Below, in pieces: positions 1-11,074 of a stretch of 64,000 bases of DNA. Position 1 is the first letter of the stretch. Each line of letters begins with the position of its first letter. The DNA comes from Astropecten irregularis (taxonomy: Eukaryota; Echinodermata; Asteroidea; Paxillosida; Astropectinidae). The position numbers were made by a program, and so were the translations under genes. Below the pieces are notes generated by a model that did not search any database, was not told the origin of the DNA, and was given only the letters and a program-made list of their open reading frames with translations. The stretch lies in NCBI GenBank assembly GCA_963971285.1, contig OZ020245.1, positions 16,196,983 to 16,260,982 on the forward strand, read 5' to 3'.

Positions 1-154
1 ATTAAGTGAAGATGTGAATAAAGTCTTGCATATCATGTACTAGAACATTATCAGCCGACCCATCAAATGAACTTCAATTCATCATTTGAATAGGTTCCAA
101 TAAGATTTCAGTCAAACAAACACTTGTAGGCTAAGGGATACTGACAGGAAATAA

Positions 155-318
155 TTTGAAGTCATTGAAAAATAAATGAAAGAAAATCAACTGGTGCGGA
201 ATTCGAACCAACATACCTCCGGAATACCGTTCCAACTGAGCTATCCAGCCCTATGTTGATGGTGTCCCTAATAGTAATAGTCAATTATCTTTGTTGGTTT
301 GGCAGTCAGAAGCCATGA
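155..318 (-). repeat. tRNA-derived SINE copy
   Basis: On the minus strand the copy reads from a leader (about 255-318) through a tRNA-like A-box region (the plus strand shows its complement, AACTGAGCTATCCAGCC, at about 234) to a B-box near 200-212 (GGTTCGAATTCC on the minus strand). A tail resembling the other copies, around CATTGAAAAATAAATG, follows at 155-185. The body matches copies at 8.2, 34.6 and 38.0 kb. Internal Pol III promoter boxes plus repetition mark it as a SINE, not a tRNA gene; it does not fold into a full cloverleaf with an acceptor stem. Positions 1-154 show nothing I recognise. Confidence 0.6.
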
Positions 319-331
319 TACCATACCGCTA

Positions 332-1494
332 TACATGGTGTCCCATAAAAAAAATAAACCGAGATTTATCAATGTTTATTGTTTAATAATTATTAAATTT
401 CACTTTTGAATAATAAATGACACATATCTAAAAAGCTTAGTTCCTCATCTTTCATTTGATACCATTCATATGATACGTACTTCACGCATGAGTGAGAAAA
501 GACAATATGAAGCGAGGCTATCAAAAAGGTATTTGCACAACGATAGCTAAATTTCAAGGAAAAAAATCTCACTTCTTGAAAGTACATTTTCTGCCCTTTC
601 ACAGGATGCCTCAGTCAGGAAAAATGAGCAAGAGACGACAGAGATATCCAGCCTTGAAATATGGATTGAATTTCCATGTTTTGGTTAATGACAGAGTTGT
701 AACCAAAAACCAAGTCAAATTTTCACAAGTTAAGTCAAGTCGCAAGTCAAAATTTCTCAAGTCAAGTCAAGTCTTTAGTCATTTTGTTCCAAGTCAAGTC
801 AAGGTGCAAGTCACAGAAATTGGTGACTCAAGTCAACAACTCCGGTTAATGAAAAAGTAAGCATAATTTTGCATTAATAGGGCCTATAGCTTTGTCTGTG
901 CTGATTCCTTTTTTTATTGAGATGTCATCTGCAAAAGCAGAAAATTAACTTTTTGGCAGTAGGATTTTCCCGTCCCATTAGCCAAAATGCTTTCATATCT
1001 ATGAACTTCAAATTTACAAATCTCTTATTTTCATATATTTCATATTCAAGTATATTGGTATTAGCGTGTAATGGAAGAGGGGGAACTAAGCTTTCCAGAT
1101 GTTTTTGTAATTTCCGCATCCTTTCATGTGAAAAATCGTTCAAGTGTGAACAAATGATTACAAAAAAACATGCTAATTCAATCCATATTTCAAAGCAGGA
1201 TCATCCCTTGTCATCCCTTGCTAATTTTTCATTTGGTTCATTTGAAAGGAAATATATTTTCTAGAAATGTGATTATTTCATTGAAATTCAACTGTCCTTG
1301 TGCAAACAACTTTTTGAAAGCCTTGCTTCATATTGTCTTTATTCATTCATGCGTGAAGTATGTATCATATGAATAGTACCAATTGAAAGCTGAGGAACTA
1401 AGTGTTTCAGATGTGTGATTTTATTAAAAAGTGATGTCAAAATAAGATTGAAAATTGATAAATCTCAATTTTGTTTTTTCTGGGACACCATGTA
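332..1494. mobile_element. Long-inverted-repeat (foldback) DNA element
   Basis: The ends are TACATGGTGTCCCA at 332-345 and its exact reverse complement at 1481-1494. Behind them, arms of roughly 265 bp (about 335-605 and 1225-1494) are diverged inverted copies: for example, the sequence around TTCACGCATGAG near 480 reappears inverted near 1348. A third arm-like segment (GGAACTAAGCTTTCCAGATG) lies at about 1081-1100 inside the element. No transposase ORF is visible, so this is non-autonomous. TA at both ends is consistent with a TA target, but the superfamily is not clear. Confidence 0.6.
712..838 (+). repeat. Degenerate CAAGT-type pentamer repeat
   Basis: The stretch is dominated by CAAGT/AAGTC steps (for example CAAGTCAAGTCAAGTC), interrupted by short unique spacers. 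It lies in the spacer of the foldback element. A related GACTCGAGTC-rich stretch at 13,645-13,790 starts with the same CAGAGTTGTAA. Simple-sequence origin is likely; the open frame across it is not a gene. Confidence 0.6.
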
Positions 1495-2108
1495 CATGTA
1501 TATAATCAAAGATTATATACATTCCTAGATTCCTAGATTCTTGATTCCACAAAATGTTTCAGGACTGCTGGGCTAGAAAGGTTAGGGTTATCCCCATTTA
1601 GTTTATGCTTACTCATTCCTTGAACTGCACTCCCTTTCTCTATAGCTCTTTCCATACATGGCATGTCAATCCTCATGATCCTGTAAGAGGAAGAAGAAAA
1701 AAAGATGGCAAACATAATTAAAGCGTATTCCAGTAGCGTAGACATAACCCAGCTACACGTCCTGTAGCTGGGTCGTTACCATTATTATATACGTTTGTGC
1801 ACAAATATATACTGTACATTGGTACGAAATTGCGCTCTTACGGGTGCCCTCTATAATTAAGTTAATACTAGCACTAGAAGTGACAGTGTTATTTATCCTG
1901 CGTCCATGTACATGTGCACGGAATTTGTGTGCGCAACGGGCGGCACACAAGCTGTGATTGGTGCGCTTGGATGCGGGCAAAGCTTTATAAGCCCAGTTTT
2001 CGGGTTCTCGCTCCATCTTTTTGGGCTGCGCTCCTTGCGACCAGTGTGTGTTCTTTCGGATAAGCCATCGTATCACCTCTGGCACATATTCAGCCGAAGG
2101 TGGGTGTG
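1495..2108. other. Intergenic, no gene recognised
   Basis: Short ORFs only, with no splice-compatible exon or domain. The last 200 bases before the satellite are comparatively GC-rich. I see no element ends here. Confidence 0.5.
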
Positions 2109-3262
2109 ACCTAGAGAGGCGATCGCCTTAGGAGCAAGCACTTAAGTAGCAGCACTTGGGGTGTTGACGCACAGAGGCGCCCGGCCACAGAGGAAGCGCT
2201 TGGGAGTGGCTATAAGAGGCGTAGACACATAGAGGCGACCGCCCACATAGCACAAACGCTAGGAGCAGCATAAGTGGTGTTGACGCACAGAGGCGCCCAG
2301 CCACAGAGGAAGCGCTTGGGAGTGGCTATAAGAGGCGTAGACACATAGAGGCGACCGCCCATATAGCACAAACACTAGGAGCAGCATAAGTGGTGTTGAC
2401 GCACAGAGGCGCCCGGCCACAGAGGAAGCGCTTGGGAGTGGCTATAAGAGGTGTAGACACATAGAGGCGACCGCCCACATAGCACAAACACTAGGAGCAG
2501 CATAAGTGGTGTTGACGCACAGAGGCGCCCGGCCACAGAGGAAGCGCTTGGGAGTGGCTATAAGAGGCGTAGACACATAGAGGCGACCGCCCACATAGCA
2601 CAAACGCTAGGAGCAGCATAAGTGGTGTTGACGCACAGAGGCGCCCGGCCACAGAGGAAGCGCTTGGGAGTGGATATAAGAGGCGTAGACACATAGAGGA
2701 CGACCGCCCACATAGCACAAACGCTAGGAGCAGCATAAGTGGTGTTGACGCACAGAGGCGCCCAGCCACAGAGGAAGCGCTTGGGAGTGGCTATAAGAGG
2801 CGTAGACACATAGAGGCGACCGCCCACATAGCACAAACGCTAGGAGCAGCATAAGTGGTGTTGACGCACAGAGGCGCCCAGCCACAGAGGAAGCGCTTGG
2901 GAGTGGCTATAAGAGGCGTAGACACATAGAGGCGACCGCCCATATAGCACAAACACTAGGAGCAGCATAAGTGGTGTTGACGCACAGAGGCGCCCGGCCA
3001 CAGAGGAAGCGCTTGGGAGTGGCTATAAGAGGCGTAGACACATAGAGGCGACCGCCCACATAGCACAAACGCTAGGAGCAGCATAAGTGGTGTTGACGCA
3101 CAGAGGCGCCCAGCCACAGAGGAAGCGCTTGGGAGTGGATATAAGAGGCGTAGACACATAGAGGCGACCGCCCATATAGCACAAACACTAGGAGCAGCAT
3201 AAGTGGTGTTGACGCACAGAGGCGCCCAGCCACAGTTGGGAGTGGATATAAGAGGCGTAGAC
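2109..3262. repeat. 116-bp satellite array, dimer of two 58-bp halves
   Basis: The anchor GTGTTGACGC recurs at 2161, 2277, 2393, 2509, 2625, 2742, 2858, 2974, 3090 and 3206. That is a period of 116 bp, with one 117-bp step caused by an extra A near 2700. Each unit splits into two related 58-bp halves: one starts ACGCACAGAGGCGCCC, the other ACACATAGAGGCGACC, and both contain AGAGGCG followed by an AGCGCT/ACGCTA-like core and end in a TAAGAGG/TAAGTGG motif. A more diverged single half stands at 2109-2166. The last unit has an internal deletion. Three minus-strand ORFs cross the array only because it is internally stop-poor. Confidence 0.9.
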
Positions 3263-4490
3263 GCGAGCACTGAGCCAGCGATAGGTGGCGATTGCTTGCG
3301 TAACTGGCGCTAGAGGGAATATCGCTAATTACAGGAGCTTAAAGAAGCACTAATTAAGGCATTATAACGGACGGCTATTGAATCAAGGATTCTGACATTT
3401 TGAAAGATAAACAGGAATGTCAGGGTTTTTCAGATGTTTCTTCTCAAACATACAAATCCCATGAAATTATTTATCCCTAGGAGAAAAGAAACCAACACCT
3501 TAAAAGAAAATCTCACTATCCCCCTAAAATGGATATCCCAAAAGTTTTATTTCACAATCCTGAAAAATACCAATCCCTAAAATGAAATTTCACGAAAAAA
3601 ATCCCAAAGAAAAAAAATGCTAACCCCTTAAAAAAACTCTTCATTTATTACTTGAGTGGCACACGATCTGGTTGGCGTTCGAGTTGGTTCAGGCGTACGA
3701 ATTGGTCGGCATACAATTTGGTCGGCGTACATGTATGAGTTGAGTGGCGTATGAGTTGACATGCTTCGTAATAAAGTACGTAGTTTAGTACTTAAGGGTT
3801 GGCTTAAAAAACTGCTTTGGTTGGGGTACAGTAAGAGCACTATTTTGTATAAAAAGCAACTGGTGTACCAACAGCACTGAACTGTAAACTTAAAGGAAAG
3901 AAACAGTAAAGGGCATCTGCGTACCATTGGTACATCCACTCTGAGAAGTCTGTAACTCACCTAAATATGACTCTTCATCTGTTGGGTCTGGATACGAGAC
4001 TAACCAGAGTTAAATAACCTAACCCCTATAGGCCCTTATTGTACTAGCTAGGAAGCATACTGAACCAAACATACTTCAACAGTTGATCACAGGTTTGGTC
4101 GGTTTGGTATTGAACCTGACAAACTTCAATAGGCCCAAGCTGTTGAAGTTTGATTGACTTGGTATGGATGTGTCTATGCCTTGGTGTGTTATGTACTGTA
4201 TCATATGTACACACTGTCCCAAACCACACAAAATGCCACAGTGCCTTTCATCACACAAGTGCACCACCAAAACTTCCTGTGCAACCGTACTATAATGTAG
4301 GCCATGGGTATAGCCTTACCCACAAACAAAATGCCAGTGCACTGCCCACACAAACTCCAACACTTGTTTCTACAGGTACTGACTCAAACAAAGTCCAACA
4401 ACAGATCCTTACTGTTTGATACCAAACAAGCCAAAACTCAACTACCTGTTGGAGTTTGTGGGGTTTGGGGATGTTAAGGTGTACAGGTAA
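3263..4490. other. Intergenic with degenerate short repeats
   Basis: No gene recognised. At 3660-3765 there is a degenerate array of about 20-bp steps around TTGGTCGGCGTACGA. From 4040 to 4450 the sequence is rich in TTTGGT and CAAAC words on both strands, suggesting a decayed repeat whose ends I could not fix. 3430-3620 is A-rich low-complexity sequence. Confidence 0.4.
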
Positions 4491-4491
4491 T

Positions 4492-4827
4492 TATAATTTA
4501 TTTTGGTTTTTGTCAAATAAATGCAGATTCATGGGCAGACACATCAAGGAAGATGTAGTAACAGTCATCTGTGAAATTTTCAGTTCCGTATGGTGGCCAC
4601 TTTTTGAGAAAACAGTGAAAAATACCCACATAATTTAAAAAAAATCTTTTCACTGTTTTTTTTATCTTCAAAAGATCAAAATTGTTTTTGACGTTTGGTT
4701 TTACTCTTTTCTTGATAAATACAGACTTTAATAAAGGTACTACATGTATCATACTTTGGTAGCATACCGATTACCGAAACAGAAATGTTCACAGATTTAC
4801 CTATAACTTACAACCCGGGGAATGTAA
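4492..4827. mobile_element. Two fragments of the TTAA-flanked MITE family, opposite orientations
   Basis: From 4500 the sequence follows the family consensus forward (TTTTGGTTTTTGTCAAA, then the AAAATTTTCAG/CCGTATGG block near 4577-4595). At 4731 it switches to the other end in reverse: AAAGGTACTACATGTATC, then GGTAGCATACC and the ATGTTCACAGATTTACC block to about 4815. The right-hand TIR carries a small insertion. This is either two separate insertions or one internally inverted copy. Confidence 0.65.
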
Positions 4828-7389
4828 TAAGACGGGTCCCAAAACTATAAAGGAAAGGAAAACTTCTTTTTGAAGAGTAACTTACTGGTGTCCTTTATTA
4901 GCAAGGTTAATTTTGTGAAAAGAGGGCAGGGCTTTGATTTTTTAGGGAAGAGTTTGATTTATGGGGTAAAAATGGTAACGAAGATGTAACATTTCAATAG
5001 TCTGGTTTCCACTCTGACATTTTGAAGGCTCTTGATCTGTTGGGTCTGGCCACTAGACCAACCAGACCAGACAAAATGCCCTCACACGATCAGACGGGAT
5101 GCTTTAAAGTTTGCAAGAAGCTCATAAGAAAATTGCATTTTTACACTGAAATGTTGCACAAACTTCTTCAATCTAGGGTTTCAAGGACCCAGGAAGTCAG
5201 GAACATTTGCTGAAAGCCAAAAGTATCATTTTTGACGAGTACATGTAGAAGCTATTAAGAGCTAAAATAATCAATGCAATGTGTTTTGGGGATCCCGTCA
5301 TATCACAATCCCCACTGCCCAATATAAAGATGGTGATGCGGACCCCCAACATAAATATTTGATTTTAAAAATTCCTAAAGACATTTTGAGGGAGCGAAGT
5401 GAGCACACCCGAGGGAGCGTCACACGACCAAGCCGGTGGAGGGTGTGGGAGGATGGTGTCCCCCTTCACGGTAGGGAGCTTTTCCAATTACAGGTAATTT
5501 TATTCTGGTTTTAAAATCATGATAAATTTTTGTTTTTTAATTATCATTATCATTTTCAGATTTTTTTTTTTTTTATTCAAAATTAATATCAGAAAAGGGA
5601 TATCACAGCAAAAAAATTATAAAAAACATTCCAATATTCACAGATGTGATCAAAGGTTGTTAATTAAAATTAAAAAGGGAGTTCCAGTCAGCGCCGGCAA
5701 TCACACCATCATGACATATCCTGCAGTTATCGGTTTTCGCTCCGATAACAGGAAAGTTTCTCAAAAATGGAATCGAAATGGAATATCAGAAAATCACTCC
5801 TAACACCTTTCAACTGGACGCTTCCAGATTATTATCTGTAAAAATCCTCGAAGTTCAAGTCTTTTCTTTGAAAATATTGTCCGTCATTTACAGGGACACC
5901 AATTCCGCTATGTAAACGCGACGTCATGTGTTTTCACCCCCTTGGCAGAGTGACAAAGTTCATTGACATCAGAGTAGCTATGGCGCACCAAGTCACTCAA
6001 AAACGGCTGGAATATTGTCCTGACTCGATTCTTCTTACTGGGTCAATTGAGTTTATCTTAAAAAGGTTCTAAAACAGTCTTGATTCCAAGATTTTGAATT
6101 ATAGATAATTTATCAACAATATCATGCATGACATATTTAAAGGCAAATAAAATTAAATCTAATTGTTTATCTTGATGCGAAATATTATCAGAGCATTTTT
6201 CATAATATCTGGCATCATTATGAGAGGCCTAAACATGGATACATCAGCTTATCAAAGTTAAAATTTAAAGGAGAAAAACAAAACACAGTCACTCCGATTA
6301 GAGAAAGACTTTAACACTTTTGTCTCGTTGGCACGCCATAAAAACCCAGATCGCAACAGGGTCACATGACCTGCCGTCTGACCGTCTGAAGAATGAAAGT
6401 TGCTTGAGCAGACGACAGTTTAGTTTGGAATATTTGACCACAGATTGTGTCTTTTATAAACGTTTGAACATTAGCCTTAAAATGCATTAGTAATATACAC
6501 CCAAAATCACATAGTTTTTAACTTTTCACGACTGGAAACTTTATTAGTTCAACATCCTGAATGTCGGAGATAGCCCTGAGTGTAGTCATTACTTCAGTGA
6601 TACTGATCACAAAGAATCTCACACGATCTCGCGGTAAGGGAGCAAAAAAACACATGTCGGGTGAAAACACATGACCGGACGTCGGACGATAATTATGGTG
6701 ACAGGTGACATGACACGTACAGGCTGTACAAAACCGATTTCTCACTACCTGTGACATGTTTTAAATGTAATTATCATCGTTTTATGTAATGAACTCTTGA
6801 TTGTAATTAACTTACCTAAATGTCTTGCTAATATTCTGTACACCCCTGACTTGTCAGTTGAAATCTCCCTGGTAAAAATAACTTAATATTAAAAACAAAA
6901 TTGAACGTGAAATGAAGTCTACATGTTGTACTTATGAGGCAGGAACCATTAACATCATGACGTATTAAATTTTTCAAGTAACGCGGGAGTCGGCAAGAGC
7001 AGACGTTCAGGTACCAGACGATGCAAATTTCTCTATTTGTTCCCATTGTCATCTCTACCTACGAAAGCCCGTTAGTGCCAGTTGAACTTTTGTAGCAGTT
7101 TACATAATACAAAAGCTAGTATGTGTACGGTACGGAGCCCCTAGGGGGCGGGCAAAAAGAAATGTTGGTAAGCGGGTAAAAAAAATATTTCATTTTGTTC
7201 CCTCTAAATCAGTCCGTTCCTCAAAATACACTCACACTATTTCGTTTCCTCAAAATGATTTTATTCCATCAAAATATTATTTTGTTCCCTCGAATTACGT
7301 ATATGCTTAATTTGCTTATTTATGGGCCATTTGGTCTTGAACTTCGGAAAATATGAACATAGAGGTTTTCCTGTAGCCTATCCTTTACG
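4828..7389. other. Intergenic, repeat fragments only
   Basis: No gene supported. 5281-5490 carries GGGAGCGAAGTGAGC plus a GTGTCCCCC motif of the kind seen in dispersed repeats. GACGTCATGTGTTTTCACCC near 5920-5940 recurs inverted (GGGTGAAAACACATGACC) near 6660-6677, so an old element of about 750 bp may span this stretch. 7190-7290 repeats ATTTTGTTCCCTC-like words at about 30-bp intervals. The 79-codon minus ORF at 6518-6757 has no recognisable domain. Confidence 0.4.
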
Positions 7390-7756
7390 TTAAAGGTAGT
7401 ATCATACTTAATTGGTAGCACGGAAACAGAAATCTTCACAGATTTACCTATTTCTTACAGGAATACAGGGTATAAAGATGGTGATGGTAGAAACATACCG
7501 TTAAAATAGTTCTGCCTGAAATGCTGTATTTAAAAAAGAGTAAAACCCGTGACCAAAGTCATGTTTTTGATATTTTAAAGATCAAAAATAAAAGAGAAAG
7601 GACTTAAGAAATACTGTGGGCGTTTTCACTGTTTACTCAAAAGGTGTGCACCGTATGGGACTGAAATTTTCACAGATGACTGGTACTGTATCTTCCTTGA
7701 TATTTTAGCCCATGAATATATGAACATGATTCTTTGACAAAAACCATTACCTTTAA
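7390..7756 (-). mobile_element. TTAA-flanked MITE, near full length
   Basis: TTAA plus AGGTAGTATCATACTT opens the element and ATTACCT plus TTAA closes it (367 bp including both TTAA). The interior contains the family blocks in reverse: TTTTACTC-type and ACCGTATGGGACTGAAA motifs and TCTTCCTTGATATT. The right terminus has lost part of the inverted repeat. No coding capacity. Confidence 0.75.
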
Positions 7757-8109
7757 ACGTTACTTAGTGAGTTAGCCTCAATTTCCACTAAACTTTCACG
7801 AATCTAGTGTGTAGGCCTACTCAATGTACACTTCCATAACTTAAGTCCAAACATTGTCCAGAGAATTCATTTGGTAATTCTTTGTCCTATAAAAAGACAA
7901 TTCAGTGAGTGGAACACGATGGGGAACCAACCACTCATCACTATCCACACGTTGTTGTTTAGAAATAGGAATATTCATGAAAAAGTCCAACCACTGCATG
8001 CACGCTGGGAAGGGAAGGGGGATTTAATGTTCCACCAACCACTCGGCCAGTTTCCCGTGAAGGAAACTTTCCGGGGTTTAGGGGAAGGGGCTCTAGGGTC
8101 AGGAGTAAT

Positions 8110-8380
8110 CTTTAAAAACAATCATACCAAAATAAATAACTTAATCATCAAATAACCACAAGGGAAACTGACTGAATTTAAAGTCATTGAAAAGTGAACA
8201 AAGAAAAATTGACTGGAGCGGGATTCGAACTGGCGACCTCCTGAATACTGAAAGAAAAACTGAAACAGTGGAGCGGGATTTGAACCGGCGACCTCCTGAA
8301 TACAGTACAGGTATTCACTATTCAGGAGGTTGCCGATTCAAATCCCACTCCAGTCAATTTTTCTTTGATAACTTTTCAAA
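8110..8380. repeat. SINE copies arranged as an inverted hairpin
   Basis: A SINE tail and head in minus orientation (8110-8250, ending GAGCGGGATTCGAACTGG and CGACCTCCTGAATAC) is followed by a second minus-oriented head at 8264-8306. A plus-oriented head at about 8328-8378 then carries GGTTGCCGATTCAAATCCC and CCAGTCAATTTTTCTTT. The second and third copies form a near-palindrome around 8307-8327. The B-boxes are intact or one base off. Confidence 0.65.
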
Positions 8381-8454
8381 ATAAATAAGCACAAAATCAG
8401 TAAAAGGAGTGGGGACACACGTTACCCCGCCAACAACTACTTGGTTGACCTTCT

Positions 8455-8552
8455 GAAATACTGAAAGAAAAATTGACTGGAGCGGGATTCTAACCGCTGA
8501 CCTGAATACTGTACAGGTATTCAGGAGGTCGCCGGTTCAAATCCCATTTTTT
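8455..8552. repeat. Second SINE-derived palindrome
   Basis: GACTGGAGCGGGATTCTAACC and GACCTGAATACTGTAC at 8475-8515 are mirrored by GTACAGGTATTCAGGAGGTC and GCCGGTTCAAATCCC at 8511-8547. The SINE head therefore folds back on itself with almost no loop. It resembles the palindrome about 200 bp upstream, suggesting one event duplicated locally. 8553-9290 holds nothing recognisable. Confidence 0.6.
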
Positions 8553-9290
8553 AGATGGTTATTGTAGATTATCTTCAGATGTCCCTGGGTTAATTTAATT
8601 GTCATTAGTTTCCTTAAACAAGCTTGGATTTACAAACATTTCATGGTACAGCGCGCGCATGTCTTTCAAATGCTTGTCTAAAACCATTGCATAGGAGCTT
8701 AGACCACATGCATGGAGGCATGTTTTGGGGGGGCCTATGGCCTAGGCCTACTCAGGATAAGAGTATCCTATGAATTCGCAGCCTAGTTAACAGACAAGAA
8801 AAAACAGACAAGAATGCGTATGTATATAAAAAAAAAACATTACTTTTTTATTGTTTCTGGTCATAGGATTTGAACACTAGATTATGTATGATTCCTGGCT
8901 TAAATCTGCAATGCACAAACCAAATTGACAAAAAGGCCCAATTGGAAATATTATGGCTTGAACATGTGCCAATAAAAAAACTGTACGTGGGAATTGTGAT
9001 TTTACCAACTTCCTCACACTGATTCAGGGTTAAAAACAGATTTTTTGGTTTGTATACCAATTAGCATTTCCATATTCATGAGCAAAACTGTGATGTCATC
9101 TGGGGAACTGATACAAAGAACTGCACAAAATAATGAAAGTAATATTTACATTTTGTAAAGACAAAGTACATTGAATAGTTATAAATATATATTTTGTAAT
9201 CAAATAGAATGTATTCCAAATAATAGCATCAAAATTACCAAAAAGAATGAAAACAATGCGACTAAATTGATTAGGCTGTAGGCCTAATAT

Positions 9291-10224
9291 CAAATTGCCA
9301 GTCAGTGTTCCAAATTGCCAGTCGGTGTCCCAAATTAATTGCCAGTTGATGGCCCAAATTGCCAGTCGGTGGCCCAAATTGCCAGTCAGTGCCCCAAATT
9401 GCCAGTCAGTGCCCCAAATTGCCAGTCAGTGGCCCAAATTGCCAGTCAGTTGCCCAAATTGCCAGTCGGTGGCCCAAATTGCCAGTCAGTGGCCCAAATT
9501 GCCAGTCGGTGAGCCAAATTGCCAGTCGGTGGCCCAAATTGCCAGTCGTTGGCCCAAATTGCCAGTCTCAAATTGCCAGTTGGTGTCCCATATATTGCCA
9601 GTCAGTGTCCCAAATTGCCAGTCGGTGGCCCAAATTGCCAGTTGGTGGCCCAAATTGCCAGTTGGTGGCCCAAATTGCCAGTCTCAAATTGCCAGTTGGT
9701 GTCCCATATTGCCAGTCAGTGTCTCAAATTGCCAGCGATCGGTGTCTCAAATTGGCATTCGGTGTCCCAAATTGCCGGTCGGTGTCCCAAATTGCCGGTC
9801 GGTGTCTCAAATTGCCAGTCATACAGTGTCCCAAATTGCCAGTTGGTGTCCCATATTGCCAGTCAGTGTCCCATATTGCCAGTCAATGTCTCAAATTGCC
9901 AGTCAATGTCCCAAATTGCCAGTTAGTGGCCCAAAAATTGTTTGTTTAGTGGCCCAAATTGCCGGTCGGTGTCTCAAGCTGCCAGTCAGTGTCCCAAATT
10001 GCCAGTTGCAATTGGTGTCCCATATTGCCAGTTGGTGTCCCAAATTGCCAGTTGGTGTCCCATATTGCCAGTTGGTGTCCCAAATTGCCAGTCAGTGTCC
10101 CAAATTGTCAGATATTGTCTCAAATTGCCGGTCAGTGTCCCAAATTACCAGTCAGTGTCCAAAATTGTCAGATATATAATTGTCTCAAATTGCCAGTCAG
10201 TGTCCCAAATTGCCAGTAAGTGAC
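9291..10224. repeat. 20-bp minisatellite array
   Basis: About 45 units of CAAATTGCCAGTYRGTGKCC. Two variants segregate: GTGGCCC units dominate about 9345-9690 and GTGTCCC/GTCTC units dominate the rest, with TTGGTGTCCCATATT subtypes near 9580, 9700 and 10,015-10,080. Several units carry small indels. Because 20 is not a multiple of three and the unit has no forward stop in any frame, a 294-codon ORF appears; it has no coding features apart from the repeat. Confidence 0.95.
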
Positions 10225-10293
10225 CTCCAAAATTGCTGTATTTCCAAATTATGTGGAGCACAAGCATTGATGCAAGTATGTCTTGCTTGGTAT

Positions 10294-10842
10294 TTAGGCA
10301 TCACTACTGCTGGGATTTTCGATGTGTATCTGTTTGTGTCTGTCATTAACTAATTGTCTATTTGCAGGAGGTGATGAGGAAAGGCTTAAACCACCATGTT
10401 TAGAATGGATAGGGTCAATTTGCCTCTGTGTGTTTGCATCATCAAGCGTACATGTTTCTGTTTGAATGTATTGGTGCATATATTTCTTGGTAGGTCCTTC
10501 AATAGTTCTATTAGTACGATCAATCCTATGTGTTCTTTGGATTGACTTAGGTATGCTCCTTGTACCCTTATCGTCGCCATTGCTAATCATTCTATGTACT
10601 ATAGAGTCATAATCATAGGTAGGTTTATTTCTATTTGTTGGGAGTGAAATAAGACTACGGGTGCGTGATACTCTTTTTCTTGCTCTCTGTGCAGTATCAG
10701 ATGAAGATTTGCGGTCTGCCTCACGGATAGAATTAGCTGCTCGACAATCTTTCTGCCAGACATCTAAGCATTTCCATAGTTTGGTTTCTCTCTTGAATAA
10801 TGGCATGATCTGCGAGAAGAAACCAAAGAAGTTACCAGTCAT
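10294..10842 (-). CDS. Hypothetical ORF, possibly a terminal exon
   Basis: An uninterrupted 182-codon minus-strand frame, not recognised. The translation is basic and hydrophilic, with an Arg-rich segment (RARKRVSRTRS) and a Ser-rich end (LSLSSSPPANRQ), and no membrane segment or known motif. Twelve codons after the nominal ATG there is a good splice-acceptor match, TTTGGTTTCTTCTCGCAG, so the real coding part may start at ATCATGCCA as a terminal exon. An upstream minus-strand exon candidate at about 11,252-11,373 (bounded by CTTGCAG and GTGAGT; contains TWWQLYISRMPRE) ends in a phase that does not join directly to it. It could be a lineage-specific gene or chance. Confidence 0.25.
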   Translation of the reverse strand: MTGNFFGFFSQIMPLFKRETKLWKCLDVWQKDCRAANSIREADRKSSSDTAQRARKRVSRTRSLISLPTNRNKPTYDYDSIVHRMISNGDDKGTRSIPKSIQRTHRIDRTNRTIEGPTKKYMHQYIQTETCTLDDANTQRQIDPIHSKHGGLSLSSSPPANRQLVNDRHKQIHIENPSSSDA

Positions 10843-10927
10843 GTTATATAATTAATTCAAAACTGACCAATATTGCTTAGTGATCATTTCCGGATACACA
10901 GCAATAAAACAACCAAAAGGATAATCC

Positions 10928-11074
10928 TTAAAGGTAGTATCTAGTGTCATACTCTGCCATCTGTCTGGTAGCACGGTAAAACCAGTGACCAAAATTATTT
11001 TTGATCTTTTACAAATGACTGTGACTGTGATCTGTACTTCTTTGACAAAAACCAAAGTATGATACTACCTTTAA
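10928..11074. mobile_element. Internally deleted TTAA-flanked MITE
   Basis: TTAA then AGGTAGTATCTAG at the left, AAGTATGATACTACCT then TTAA at the right, 147 bp in all. Most of the family interior is missing, but TTTTGATCTTTTA and the CTTTGACAAAAACC motif remain. Confidence 0.75.

Noticed and set aside
2491-3270. Minus-strand ORFs across 2.5-3.3 kb (repeated LCASTPLMLLLAFVLCG)
   Set aside because: By-product of the 116-bp satellite; several overlapping frames are equally open because 116 is not a multiple of three.
6518-6757. 79-codon minus ORF as a first exon
   Set aside because: No matching donor-acceptor chain, no recognisable motif, and it lies in a repeat-rich stretch.
9295-10179. 294-codon plus-strand ORF of LPVSVPNCQSVSQIAS-like repeats
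   Set aside because: It is the translation of a 20-bp minisatellite; the other forward frames give the same peptide cycle, there is no codon structure and no promoter or splice context.
9291-10224. CRISPR-like array
   Set aside because: Units are contiguous with no unique spacers, and the genome is animal.
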